Assembly: GCA_037189665.1 (NCBI GenBank)
Contig: JBBCIV010000120.1
Coordinates: 1 to 34,624 of the forward strand
Direction of reading: 5' to 3'
Length of the DNA stretch: 34,624 nucleotides
Source: BPJO01 sp037189665
GTDB taxonomy: Bacteria > Planctomycetota > Phycisphaerae > Tepidisphaerales > Tepidisphaeraceae
Below are positions 1 to 7,793 of this stretch, one piece after another. Every line of letters begins with the position of its first letter. Position 1 is the stretch's first letter. Below the pieces are notes generated by a model, which saw only the letters and a program-made list of their open reading frames with translations, had not been told where the DNA came from and did no database searches. The translations under genes were made by a program, and so were the position numbers.

Positions 1-461
1 AGGCAATCGCCGACGGGCAGGATGCGGATAAAGCGTGGAAGGCGATCATCGGGCCGGACAACCGGGCATTTTTGGAGGGCTGGCAGCGGTTCTGGTCGCA
101 GGCCTCGGTGGAGAATGAAAACGAATGGCGTCAGCGAGCCAACGTGCTGGTCACCGCCGCAGGTATCGCCCGGGTGAACGCAACTTTCGGCGAACAGGTG
201 AAAGACCTGCAGGTGTACTTTCGCGCATGCCAGTCCAAAAAGATCCAGTTGAAGGACACACCTGAGACATGGCTTCCTCCCGATTTATTGCTCAAAGCCG
301 CCGCCGAGCGGGATCAGACGGGCAAGTGGACGCTCTCCTACGACCCGCGCGGACGGCCGGTGGTCACGCTGCAGCGCAACGGGCTTCCGACGCTTCAGGC
401 AAGCTATGATCGCTTCCGAAACCTCGATCGAACGGTCCTGCGCGTCGAGCCGTCCCGTTAA
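1..461 (+). CDS. C-terminal part of an unidentified protein, cut by the window edge
   Basis: An open frame runs in from the left edge without a stop and ends at TAA 459-461, leaving about 152 residues. The visible part is soluble and mixed in charge, with no membrane segment. It contains a Trp-rich stretch (AWKAIIG, then LEGWQRFW) that resembles the end of the peptidase-MA-like or TPR-containing proteins common in planctomycetes, where a helical 'F..W..F' segment closes the catalytic domain. That resemblance is weak and the HExxH motif, if present, would lie outside the window. TTG at 72 could serve as a start, but the frame continues smoothly upstream with the same codon use, so a truncated longer gene is more likely. 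No function is assigned. Confidence 0.6.
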   Translation, partial: AIADGQDADKAWKAIIGPDNRAFLEGWQRFWSQASVENENEWRQRANVLVTAAGIARVNATFGEQVKDLQVYFRACQSKKIQLKDTPETWLPPDLLLKAAAERDQTGKWTLSYDPRGRPVVTLQRNGLPTLQASYDRFRNLDRTVLRVEPSR

Positions 462-507
462 GCCTTACCGGACCCTTTCTGCGGGTCGCATTCCCGCAAC
501 TGTTGGC

Positions 508-537
508 TTGTCACAAGCATCCTATGAAGGCTATGCT
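508..537 (+). promoter_or_regulatory. Possible sigma70-type promoter upstream of the small membrane protein and rny
   Basis: TTGTCA at 508-513 differs from the -35 consensus at one position. TATGCT at 532-537 matches four of six -10 bases, with an 18-base spacer. It lies about 115 bases before the ATG at 655. It is a pattern match only; planctomycete promoters are poorly defined. Confidence 0.25.
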
Positions 538-654
538 ACTGGTGAAGTATGTAGTAGTGCCCCGCCGATCGACAGCGGATCGTCGGCGTGGTCAACGAGG
601 CCAACTTAGGCATGGTTCCGCGGCCGGTAAGTATTTGCTGCCGCGGGGGTTGTG

Positions 655-939
655 ATGAGCGAAATGAACGTCGATCCGGTCCTCAATTTCACGATTTGTT
701 CCCTGGTTTCAGCACTGGTCGCCTTGGCGGCCTTTTTCGTGCTGCGCCGGGCGACGCAAACGCGAAAACCCGTCCGCGTACGGGTCATGCCGCTTCGACC
801 TTTCGTTTCGCCCGATACGGACTTTCAGCTTCCCGTCCACCGGGCGGGATTCGGCACGCGCATTTCCAATCGCGGTCCACCTGTCCCACAAGCACCCCTG
901 CGCCCCGCAGACGCCGATCCCGACCGCCGCTCGTCGTAA
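655..939 (+). CDS. Small single-pass membrane protein, unknown function
   Basis: This 94-residue frame begins at ATG 655, six bases after a GGGGG run that could act as a ribosome binding site; GTG 652 is an alternative. Residues about 9-31 form one hydrophobic helix (FTICSLVSALVALAAFFVL), followed by a basic RRATQTRKPVRVRV segment. This suggests a cytoplasmic C-terminus by the positive-inside rule. The remainder is rich in Pro and Arg and has low complexity, so the gene could also be a chance frame in GC-rich DNA. It is codirectional with rny, 131 bases upstream, and might be co-transcribed with it. No family is recognised. Confidence 0.4.
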   Translation: MSEMNVDPVLNFTICSLVSALVALAAFFVLRRATQTRKPVRVRVMPLRPFVSPDTDFQLPVHRAGFGTRISNRGPPVPQAPLRPADADPDRRSS

Positions 940-1070
940 GCTTCGCGCTTGCGACAGGCGCCTGCCGTTTGCCTCCTTTCAATTCGGTCCGCTGATCGAA
1001 CCGGGTCACGCGCCCAATTCGCCGCGTTCTTGTGGCGAGTTCGCGTCGATCCGCACGCAGGAGGTCGTAC

Positions 1071-2624
1071 ATGGAATACGTCATTGGGCTGGTCATCGGC
1101 CTTGTCGTCGGTGGAGGAGGGCTCTTCGCTTTCCTTCAGTTCACCGGCAAAAACATCATTCAACAGGCAAAACAGGATTCGGAGCAACTCAAACGGCAGG
1201 CGCAACTGGAGGCCGAAACCAAGATCCGCGAAACCGAACTCGTCGCACAGCAGAAGGCCCTGAAGCTCAAGGAACAGTTCGAGCAGGAGCAGAACGTCGC
1301 CCGCCGAAAACTGGATGACCAGGAAGCCCGGATTGAGAAGCGCGAGTCCACGCTCGACAAGAAGCTCGACACCCTTTCTCACAAGGAACGCAATCTCGAT
1401 GACCTGTCCGCCAAGCTCGAGCGACAGCAGAAGTCGATTACCGAAAAGGAAAACGAGCTCATCGGCCTGTTGAAGGACGAGCGCGAGCGGCTGATGAACA
1501 TCACCTCGCTCACGATCGACCAGGCCCGCGACATGCTGCTGAAGCGCATCGAAAACGAGTGCCGCAGCGAGATCGGCGAGATCGTGCAGAAATTCGTCAG
1601 TCAGGCGGAGGAAGAAGGCAAGGACAAGGCCCGGCAGATCATCCTCGGCGCCATCCAGCGCTACGCCGCCGACCAGACCGCCGACCATACGGTCAGCACA
1701 GTCACCATCCCGTCTGACGACATGAAAGGCCGCGTAATTGGCCGTGAGGGGCGCAATATCCGGGCGTTTGAGAAGACCACCGGCGTTGACGTCATCATCG
1801 ACGACACGCCGGGCGTGGTCGTCGTGAGCTGTTTCGATCCGGTGCGTCGCGAGATCGCCCGCATGTCGCTCGAACGCCTCGTGCAGGACGGCCGCATCCA
1901 TCCGGCGCGCATCGAAGAAGTCCACGCGCTGGTGACGAAGGAGATGGACGACACGCTCATCAAGATGGGCAAAGAGGCGGCCCAGGAAGCCCACCACCCC
2001 AACCTCGCCCGGCCGATCATCCCCATGCTCGGCCGGCTGGGGTTCCGCACCAGTTACGGGCAAAACGTGCTGAAGCACTCGCTGGAAGTGGCGTACCTCG
2101 CCCAGATGATGGCCGACGAGCTCGGCCTCGATGGCGAGTTGGCCCGCCGCTGCGGGCTGCTGCACGACATCGGCAAGGCGATGGACCACGAGCAGGAAGG
2201 CGGCCATCCGCTGATCGGCATGGAGTTCCTGAAGAAGTTCAACGAGCCAGAGGCCGTCCTCAACGCCACCTGGGGCCACCACGGCGACGTCCCCGCGACG
2301 ACGCCGTACACCCCGCTGATCATGGCCGCCGACGCGATGAGCGCGTCGCGCCCCGGCGCGCGACGTGAATCGCTCGAACGCTACATCAAGCGATTGCAGG
2401 AACTGGAAGAGGTGGCGACGAACTTCGACGGCGTGCGCCAGGCCTACGCCATCCAGGCCGGCCGCGAGGTGCGCGTCATCGCCGACGCCCGCATGCTCGA
2501 CGATCGCTCCAGCGCCAAGCTCGCCCGAGATATCGCCAAGAAGGTCGAACAAGACCTGACCTACCCCGGCGAGATCAAGGTCACCGTGCTGCGCGAGGTG
2601 CGAAGCGTCGAATACGCCCGCTGA
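1071..2624 (+). CDS. rny: Ribonuclease Y, membrane-anchored endoribonuclease
   Basis: RNase Y starts mRNA decay by endonucleolytic cleavage at the inner face of the membrane. The 517-residue product matches the usual length of about 520. It shows an N-terminal membrane helix (residues about 3-24) and a long charged coiled coil rich in Lys, Glu and Gln (about 25-190). A KH RNA-binding domain follows with GRVIGREGRN near residue 221, and then an HD phosphohydrolase domain. In that domain the helix HSLEVAYLAQ lies near 335, and the metal-binding His-Asp pair is at 365-366 in LLHDIGKAMDHE. ATG 1071 is chosen because a perfect AGGAGG sits at 1059-1064 and the membrane helix starts immediately; the frame is open further upstream but lacks support there. 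The gene ends just before a strong hairpin and converges on the MFS gene. Confidence 0.97.
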   Translation: MEYVIGLVIGLVVGGGGLFAFLQFTGKNIIQQAKQDSEQLKRQAQLEAETKIRETELVAQQKALKLKEQFEQEQNVARRKLDDQEARIEKRESTLDKKLDTLSHKERNLDDLSAKLERQQKSITEKENELIGLLKDERERLMNITSLTIDQARDMLLKRIENECRSEIGEIVQKFVSQAEEEGKDKARQIILGAIQRYAADQTADHTVSTVTIPSDDMKGRVIGREGRNIRAFEKTTGVDVIIDDTPGVVVVSCFDPVRREIARMSLERLVQDGRIHPARIEEVHALVTKEMDDTLIKMGKEAAQEAHHPNLARPIIPMLGRLGFRTSYGQNVLKHSLEVAYLAQMMADELGLDGELARRCGLLHDIGKAMDHEQEGGHPLIGMEFLKKFNEPEAVLNATWGHHGDVPATTPYTPLIMAADAMSASRPGARRESLERYIKRLQELEEVATNFDGVRQAYAIQAGREVRVIADARMLDDRSSAKLARDIAKKVEQDLTYPGEIKVTVLREVRSVEYAR

Positions 2625-2652
2625 TCGGCGCGTCAGTCAACTGTGGAATGAA

Positions 2653-2686
2653 CGAAGCCGCGGAGCACGCACGCTCCGCGGCTTCG
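2653..2686. terminator. Perfect hairpin between convergent rny and MFS genes, probable bidirectional terminator
   Basis: CGAAGCCGCGGAGC (2653-2666) and its exact complement (2673-2686) form a 14-bp stem around a 6-base loop. A short T-rich stretch (TTTCTCTTC) follows from 2691 on the plus strand. It sits in the 73-base gap between two convergent genes, so it can serve both. Confidence 0.8.
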
Positions 2687-2697
2687 TGCGTTTCTCT

Positions 2698-3936
2698 TCA
2701 CACCCCCGACAGCGCCGGCGGCTCGACCGGCGGCCTCGCGCGCGGCCGGGCGTCTTTCGACTTAAATCCAGCCCACGCCACCGTCACCAATACCACCTGC
2801 GCCGCCAACACACACCAGACGATCGCCGGCCACCCGCCCGCGTGCCATGGAATCGCCAGTGCCGCCGCGCCGACGCATCCCCCCAGATAATACAGCGACA
2901 CGTATAGCCCCGATGCCGCCGACCGCGCCTCGCGAACCACCTTCCCCACATGGCTCGATGCCGTCGCCTGCGCGACGAAGATGCCGCTCGACGCCAGTGA
3001 CACGCCGATCATGAACACCGTCAGCGAGCGCGACAACGTCATCGCCGCTCCCGCGCACGCCAACGTTGCCGCGATCGTCATCCCGACGCGATGTCCCCAC
3101 CGCTGCGTCGCCAGGCCGGACAACGGCGTGATCACGAGCCCCAATGCGTAAACGAGAAACACCAACCCAAGCTGCGTCGTCGAAAGCGAGAACGGCGGCG
3201 CCGCGAGATGAAAGGTGGCGTATGAGAACAGCCCCACATGGCAAAACAGCACGAGGAACCCCGCCGCATACGTCGCCAGCAGCGGCCGATTGCGCAGGTG
3301 CGATGCCATGGCGATGAACATCACGCGGGCGCTGGCCGGGCGCCGGAAGTTCTTCGACGCAGACAGCAGCCACCACACCAGGCACGCCCCCGCGCACGTC
3401 AATCCGGCAATCGCGCCGAAGGCGCCGCGCCAGGTGCCCGCGTCGGCGATCATCGCCGATGACAGCCTGCCGGTCAGCCCGCCCAGCACCGTTCCGGTGA
3501 TGAACAGCGCCGTCGTCGCGGCGGCAGTATCGGGGGACTCTTCGCTGATGTAGGCCAGCGTTACCGCGATCACCCCCGGCGTGAAAATCCCGCCGAGGAA
3601 CCGCCAGAAGATGAGCTCTTCAAGCGAGCCCGCCAGCGCGCATCCCAGCGTCGCCAGCGCAAGCATGAACAGGCACGGCACGATCACGCGCTTGCGGCCG
3701 ATCGCGTCAGCCCAAGCCGCAACAAACGGCCCCGCCAGCGCCACTCCGCCCGCCGCGGCGCTCACGGTGAGCGAGACGCGCGATTCGGTCGCGCCGAACT
3801 GCTCTCTCAGCATCACCAGCAGCGGTTGCGGCGCGTAAAGCTGTAAGAAGGCGCAGAATCCTGCCGCAACCACCCCCGCCTCCAGCCGGCGGCGCGCCGT
3901 GGCCTTGGGAAACGGAGAAGCGTTCGAGTCGTCCAT
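2698..3936 (-). CDS. Major facilitator superfamily transporter (YnfM-like)
   Basis: This 412-residue protein is almost entirely hydrophobic, with about 12 predicted membrane helices typical of MFS secondary transporters. After the first helix the signature motif A region reads AAWADAIGRKRVIV, and an early LYAPQPLLVMLREQFGATES segment resembles the YnfM/arabinose-efflux-like branch of drug:proton antiporters. The substrate cannot be told from sequence. The start is placed at ATG 3934-3936 (MDDSNASPFP). The frame is open much further upstream, but that part overlaps the GH16 gene and has no transporter character. No clear Shine-Dalgarno sequence is visible. It lies 65 bases downstream of the GH16 gene on the same strand and could be co-transcribed with it. 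That would suit export or import of a sugar-related compound, but this is inference. Confidence 0.9.
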   Translation of the reverse strand: MDDSNASPFPKATARRRLEAGVVAAGFCAFLQLYAPQPLLVMLREQFGATESRVSLTVSAAAGGVALAGPFVAAWADAIGRKRVIVPCLFMLALATLGCALAGSLEELIFWRFLGGIFTPGVIAVTLAYISEESPDTAAATTALFITGTVLGGLTGRLSSAMIADAGTWRGAFGAIAGLTCAGACLVWWLLSASKNFRRPASARVMFIAMASHLRNRPLLATYAAGFLVLFCHVGLFSYATFHLAAPPFSLSTTQLGLVFLVYALGLVITPLSGLATQRWGHRVGMTIAATLACAGAAMTLSRSLTVFMIGVSLASSGIFVAQATASSHVGKVVREARSAASGLYVSLYYLGGCVGAAALAIPWHAGGWPAIVWCVLAAQVVLVTVAWAGFKSKDARPRARPPVEPPALSGV

Positions 3937-4001
3937 CGGGGGCCGGATTATCCCGCTCGCCGCCCGCCAGACAAACCCTCGCTCGCATCCGGACGAGTCG
4001 A

Positions 4002-4979
4002 TCACTCCCTGGCTGGCGTGCCCGGCTTCAGCAGGTCGTGGCCGATCGTGCTTTGGCCGACACGCTGGTCGTCCTCGCGCTGGTAGACGCGGACGTAGTC
4101 GATCGACATCGATTGCGGGAACGCCGAATCGTCGATCCCGTGCCGTCCCGCCCACCCGCCGCCAATGGCGAGGTTCAGCAGCACGTGCGCGTTGGGCGCC
4201 TCCTTGCCGCTGCCGAGCACCCACTTGTACTTCATCTTGACGATCGATTTGCCGTCGACGAAGAACTCGACCGTGTCGTCGCGATCCCACAGTGCGGCGA
4301 AGACGTGGTAGTCGTCGTAGAAGTCGAACGGCGCGTGATAATAGCCATTGCCGCCGCTCTTGCTCTTGAACTCGGGGCAGTGGGAAATCAGCGCGTTCTC
4401 CCACGGGTTCGGCTCGCCCTTCTTCGGCCGGGCGTGGGCGGCAATGTGGATCATGTTCGACCGCTCTTCCTTCCCGTTGAGCGGAAACTCCAGAATATCG
4501 ATCTCCGGGGGCCAGCCGGTCTTGCCCTCGGCATCCGAATCCGAGTTCAGCCAGAACGCCGGCCACACGCCGAGGCCCCTGGGCATCTTGATTCGCGACT
4601 CGAAATAGCCGTACTTGAACGTCTTCTTCGAACGAATCATGCCCGATTCATACTGAAAGCGCGGGTTGCTCGTCGGCTTCAGCCGCGCGGTCAGTTCCAG
4701 CGTCGAGCCCGTCATGATGTGGTTGTCGTTCTCGGCGTACTTCTGCCGCTCGTCGTTCAGCGTGGCGAGCTTGCCGTTATCGTAAATGTAACGCGTCCAC
4801 CATTTGCCGATGTCGAGCGAGGACGAGTCCATCTCGTCGGCAAACACTTTCACATAACCGGGGGGCACGTACGGACCGTCGGCGTCCGGCTTCGGCGCGG
4901 GGTCGGCCAACGCGATCGATCCAGTCGCGAGAAAAAGCACGCCGGACAACGCCAAATGCAAACAAGATGAAAATAACAT
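4002..4979 (-). CDS. Secreted glycoside hydrolase family 16 (beta-glucanase/agarase type)
   Basis: The 325-residue product has a signal peptide (residues 1-25, cleavage after ALA) and one GH16 jelly-roll domain. GH16 enzymes cleave beta-1,3 or beta-1,4 bonds in glucans or galactans with retention. The catalytic signature EIDILE is intact at residues 159-164, supplying the nucleophile Glu159, the assisting Asp161 and the acid/base Glu164. Flanking family motifs are also visible: YGYFESRIKMPRG, WPAFWLNS, and YHVFAALWDRDDTVEFFVDG. Substrate (laminarin, agar, carrageenan or similar) cannot be fixed. ATG 4979 is chosen because AAGGAA lies six bases upstream and the signal peptide begins there. It is transcribed divergently from an AraC-type regulator, which is the obvious candidate controller. 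Confidence 0.93.
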   Translation of the reverse strand: MLFSSCLHLALSGVLFLATGSIALADPAPKPDADGPYVPPGYVKVFADEMDSSSLDIGKWWTRYIYDNGKLATLNDERQKYAENDNHIMTGSTLELTARLKPTSNPRFQYESGMIRSKKTFKYGYFESRIKMPRGLGVWPAFWLNSDSDAEGKTGWPPEIDILEFPLNGKEERSNMIHIAAHARPKKGEPNPWENALISHCPEFKSKSGGNGYYHAPFDFYDDYHVFAALWDRDDTVEFFVDGKSIVKMKYKWVLGSGKEAPNAHVLLNLAIGGGWAGRHGIDDSAFPQSMSIDYVRVYQREDDQRVGQSTIGHDLLKPGTPARE

Positions 4980-5050
4980 CCGAAATTCCTTCGTTTGGCC
5001 ATCATTGACGATGAATCGTATTCTCGGTCCAGAACTTGTACATCGAACCA

Positions 5051-5087
5051 TTCACTGTGTTGCTGGCCAATCGCGAGCCACAGTCAA
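5051..5087. promoter_or_regulatory. Inverted repeat in the GH16/AraC divergent region, candidate operator
   Basis: TTCACTGTG (5051-5059) and CACAGTCAA (5079-5087) are inverted copies matching at 8 of 9 positions, with centres 28 bases apart. The site lies between the divergent starts of the GH16 and AraC-type genes, where a regulator site is expected. AraC proteins often prefer direct repeats, so the assignment is tentative. Confidence 0.3.
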
Positions 5088-5196
5088 TGTAAATAAAAGG
5101 AAATAAAATCATCCATCGCGGCCAGCGTTCGCTCTCGCAAGTTTGTATGCCGACGGGCGGTTCGCTACGCTCGCGGGCATCGCGGAATGGCACCTG

Positions 5197-6057
5197 ATGA
5201 GAAGACCGGCCGTCGATTTTCCGTACCACAGTGAAACCGGATGCGCACTGGGGCGGATCTCCTGGTCCGGCCCGTATGTACGCAGCCCCGGCCAGCCGAT
5301 GTCGAAAGACGAGTTTCTCCACTTCGTCTACGTCACCCGCGGCGTCTGCGAGTTCGAGGACGAGAACGGCACGCGGCTGCTCTCTCCCGGCGACATGATG
5401 GTCATCCTTCCCGGCAAGCGAAAACGCTATCAGGCCCCGCCAGGCGAGGAGTGGGATGAACGCTACATCAAGTGCGACGGCCCGCTGACGGTGATGTGGC
5501 AGAAGGAAGGCCTCATCACGCCGGACGACATCATCTGGCACCTGCAGCCGGTCGAATACTGGGTGGATCGCATGATCGACGTCATCGGCGACGTCGCCGC
5601 GCCTGATCCCGATGAATCGCTCGCCCAGCTTGGACGGCTTCAGGCACTGCTGGCGGACATGCGGCTGGCCCGGCGGCTGGGCAGCGCGTACGCGGACGAT
5701 CGCGTCTGGCTTCGGCAGGCGAGAAAGTTGCTGGAGGCCAGCGAATCGCGCAACCGCCCTGATCTTCAGATGGTGGCCGACGAGCTCGGCTGCGGTTACC
5801 ACAGCTTCCGCCGCCGGTTTACGCAGCTCGCGGGCATCGGGCCCGCGCAATACCGCCTGCGATCACAGATCGGCCTGGCACGAGCGATGATGATGCAGAG
5901 CCCCACGATCGGCAACAAAGAACTGGCCGCCAAGTGCGGGTTTGCGGACGAATTCCACTTCTCGCGTCAATTCAAACGCGTTGCCGGCCTGTCGCCCAGC
6001 GAGTACCGCCAGCAATGCCGCATCAGCCGAGCCCCCGCCACCGACGAAGCTGAGTGA
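5197..6057 (+). CDS. AraC-family transcriptional regulator
   Basis: The protein (286 residues from ATG 5197) has an N-terminal cupin-like sensing domain and a C-terminal pair of AraC helix-turn-helix motifs. The cupin part is seen in HFVYVTRGVCEFED and LLSPGDMMVILPGKRKRY. The DNA-binding part starts near residue 185 with LQMVADELGCGYHSFRRRF. It ends with the family signature KELAAKCGFADEFHFSRQFKRVAGLSPSEYR. Such proteins usually activate carbohydrate genes on binding a sugar. TTG 5143 would add 18 residues and is a possible start; neither has a good ribosome binding site, and a stop at 5104 limits extension. It is divergent from GH16 and upstream of a pseudopilin gene, which makes both plausible targets. 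Confidence 0.9.
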   Translation: MRRPAVDFPYHSETGCALGRISWSGPYVRSPGQPMSKDEFLHFVYVTRGVCEFEDENGTRLLSPGDMMVILPGKRKRYQAPPGEEWDERYIKCDGPLTVMWQKEGLITPDDIIWHLQPVEYWVDRMIDVIGDVAAPDPDESLAQLGRLQALLADMRLARRLGSAYADDRVWLRQARKLLEASESRNRPDLQMVADELGCGYHSFRRRFTQLAGIGPAQYRLRSQIGLARAMMMQSPTIGNKELAAKCGFADEFHFSRQFKRVAGLSPSEYRQQCRISRAPATDEAE

Positions 6058-6333
6058 GCAAAGCATCAACTCTCACTTTAGCCATCCAGACTGAACCCTC
6101 GAAAACCATTTAAACACTTCATATGAAATAACTTAAAGAAAATCATCTTCTGCGACAGCATTGGCATTAAATTCACTTTTTGACATGCCATTGCGCACTA
6201 ATTCCATTCGCCCCCCGATCCAGCCGACTTACAGTGATAGCGTCACATTTTGAGCCGGCGCCGCGGTGCCAGCCCCAAAGGGCAAGCTGTTTGGTCCCAA
6301 GGGGTCATTTCTCTGTGCGTGAGGAGTTGAGCT

Positions 6334-7197
6334 ATGAATGGAACGATCTCATCCGGTGGTGGCCGTCTTTCCGGAGCAAACGCTGGCTTTACCCTCGTCG
6401 AGCTTCTGGTTGTGATTGGTATTATCGCAGTATTAATTTCGTTGCTGTTGCCCGCCCTCGGCAAGGTGCGCGAGCAGGCGCGGGCGACGCAGTGCGCCTC
6501 GAACCTGCGGCAGGTCGGCATCGCATGGCTGCAATACCAGAACGAAAACGACGGCTGGGTCGCCCCGATGAGCCGCCGCTGGGCGGACAGCTGGGCCAGC
6601 CACATCAACTACGCCAACCAGTACAACGTCAGCGCCCGCGACCCAATTTCAGCAGTGGAGTACCGCTGGTTTCACTACCTTTACCCGGTGATCAAGACGT
6701 ATGCGGTGTTCAACTGTCCGAAGGCAAACCTCACCGCAATGACCAGCCAGCCCGGCTCTCACACCCAGGTGAAGGAACGCGACGGCGACGGCGCTCCCGG
6801 CAACATCGCCCGCGGCTATTCTGGCGCGGGCCTTTCAAGCAACTATTCCTATGCCGCCAGCGTGATGGGGCGATGGGAAGACCCAACCGGCATCCCGAGT
6901 TGGGTGCTGTCCGACCCGAACTACAGCAAAGCGTTCGCCCCCAAACGACTGAACGGCGTCCTCTCTTACTTCCGGCGCGCCGGCGGGCAGACGACCGGCA
7001 GCGTCGTGGTGATGGACGGGGCGTACTGGGTCGTCGATACCACCACCAATCTCGACGGCCTCAACTACAGCCGGCGGTACCTGCACCCCAGGCAGCGCGC
7101 CAACGCGATGTTCGCCGACGGGCATGTCGAAAGCGGCGCGCGTGCCGATTTCGCGGCGAGATACGTCAGCAACGGCATGGTCATCCGCTTCAAGTAA
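6334..7197 (+). CDS. Type II secretion-style pseudopilin with C-terminal DGH motif
   Basis: The 287-residue protein carries a prepilin leader of 18 residues ending in Gly, then FTLVELLVVIG with the conserved Glu at mature position 5. A 20-residue hydrophobic helix follows, so a prepilin peptidase should cleave and methylate it. The remainder is a soluble domain with SNLRQVGIAWLQYQNE after the helix, a central FNCPKA segment and, near the C-terminus, NAMFADGHVES. This is the layout of the abundant planctomycete pseudopilin family (DUF1559 or H-X9-DG type), although here ten residues lie between the His and DG. GAGGAG at 6321-6326 lies seven bases before ATG 6334. It follows the AraC-type regulator on the same strand after a 276-base AT-rich gap, so it probably has its own promoter. 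Its function is not established. Confidence 0.92.
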   Translation: MNGTISSGGGRLSGANAGFTLVELLVVIGIIAVLISLLLPALGKVREQARATQCASNLRQVGIAWLQYQNENDGWVAPMSRRWADSWASHINYANQYNVSARDPISAVEYRWFHYLYPVIKTYAVFNCPKANLTAMTSQPGSHTQVKERDGDGAPGNIARGYSGAGLSSNYSYAASVMGRWEDPTGIPSWVLSDPNYSKAFAPKRLNGVLSYFRRAGGQTTGSVVVMDGAYWVVDTTTNLDGLNYSRRYLHPRQRANAMFADGHVESGARADFAARYVSNGMVIRFK

Positions 7198-7211
7198 CAC
7201 GGGACATGAGT

Positions 7212-7682
7212 TCAGCGCTTCGGCTTCTTCTTTGCCGGCAGCTTGAGCGTCGGCACGGGCTTGCTCACCGCAGGGGGCTTCGTTGCGGGGAAGAGCGTTT
7301 TAACCGTCGGCGGCACGGGCGCGGCGGGCGCGATCAGCGGCGGCAGCTTGCGGATGTCGTCGGCAACCAGGAACAGCAGGTCTTCCAGCAGCGCGATCAG
7401 GTCGCCGACCGCGTCGATCGACTTCCCGTCGCGCGTCTGCAGCAACGCCGCCCGGCGAGAGGCCAGCAGCAGGTCGATCCGCTGCGCTTCCAGCCCGAAA
7501 CCATACGCTCCCACGATCATCCCCGCTCGCCGATACAGCCGCGGAATGGCGGCCAGCAATGCTTCGCGATTGCTGGCTTCCGTAAGCTGTGCCATCGTCG
7601 ATGCCACCGACAACAAGGCCGACAGCTTGTCGGCGAGCCGCGCCCGGTGGCCCTTGTCGAACAACGGCGAAGACGTTTCCAT
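7212..7682 (-). CDS. Hypothetical helical protein with Pro/Lys-rich tail
   Basis: The 156-residue product is not recognised. Residues about 1-110 are predicted to be mostly helical and Leu/Ala-rich (ARLADKLSALLSVASTMAQL, then IDAVGDLIALLEDLLFLVADDI). The last 45 residues are a flexible Pro-, Ala- and Lys-rich tail ending in LPAKKKPKR, which might bind nucleic acid or a membrane surface. There is no signal peptide or clear membrane span. The start at ATG 7682 is well supported by AAGGAG six bases upstream. It lies 111 bases downstream of moaA on the same strand and ends 14 bases from the convergent pseudopilin gene, leaving no room for separate terminators. Confidence 0.75.
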   Translation of the reverse strand: METSSPLFDKGHRARLADKLSALLSVASTMAQLTEASNREALLAAIPRLYRRAGMIVGAYGFGLEAQRIDLLLASRRAALLQTRDGKSIDAVGDLIALLEDLLFLVADDIRKLPPLIAPAAPVPPTVKTLFPATKPPAVSKPVPTLKLPAKKKPKR

Positions 7683-7793
7683 ATCGAACTCCTTGACCCT
7701 GTCGAGGGATCGTAGGCGTCAGGTTTCCCGACGAAGAGCCTCGCCGTCAACGCCCACCACGTCAAGGAAGAAGTCGATTGCCGGATGCGTTAT

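Noticed and set aside
564..589. Imperfect inverted repeat CGCCGATC...TCGGCG
   Set aside because: Only six contiguous pairs form and no T-run follows; common by chance in GC-rich DNA.
825..2552. Long minus-strand open frame antisense to rny
   Set aside because: It lies opposite a canonical RNase Y gene, is rich in repeated Asp/Val/Leu typical of the complement of coding GC-rich DNA, and has no ribosome binding site or domain.
3937..4566. N-terminal extension of the MFS transporter to 622 residues
   Set aside because: The extension overlaps the GH16 coding region antiparallel in frame only; it has no membrane or signal features.
6180..7715. 511-codon plus-strand open frame overlapping the pseudopilin
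   Set aside because: It is Arg/Gln-rich without structure, while the overlapping frame has a perfect prepilin leader and ribosome binding site.
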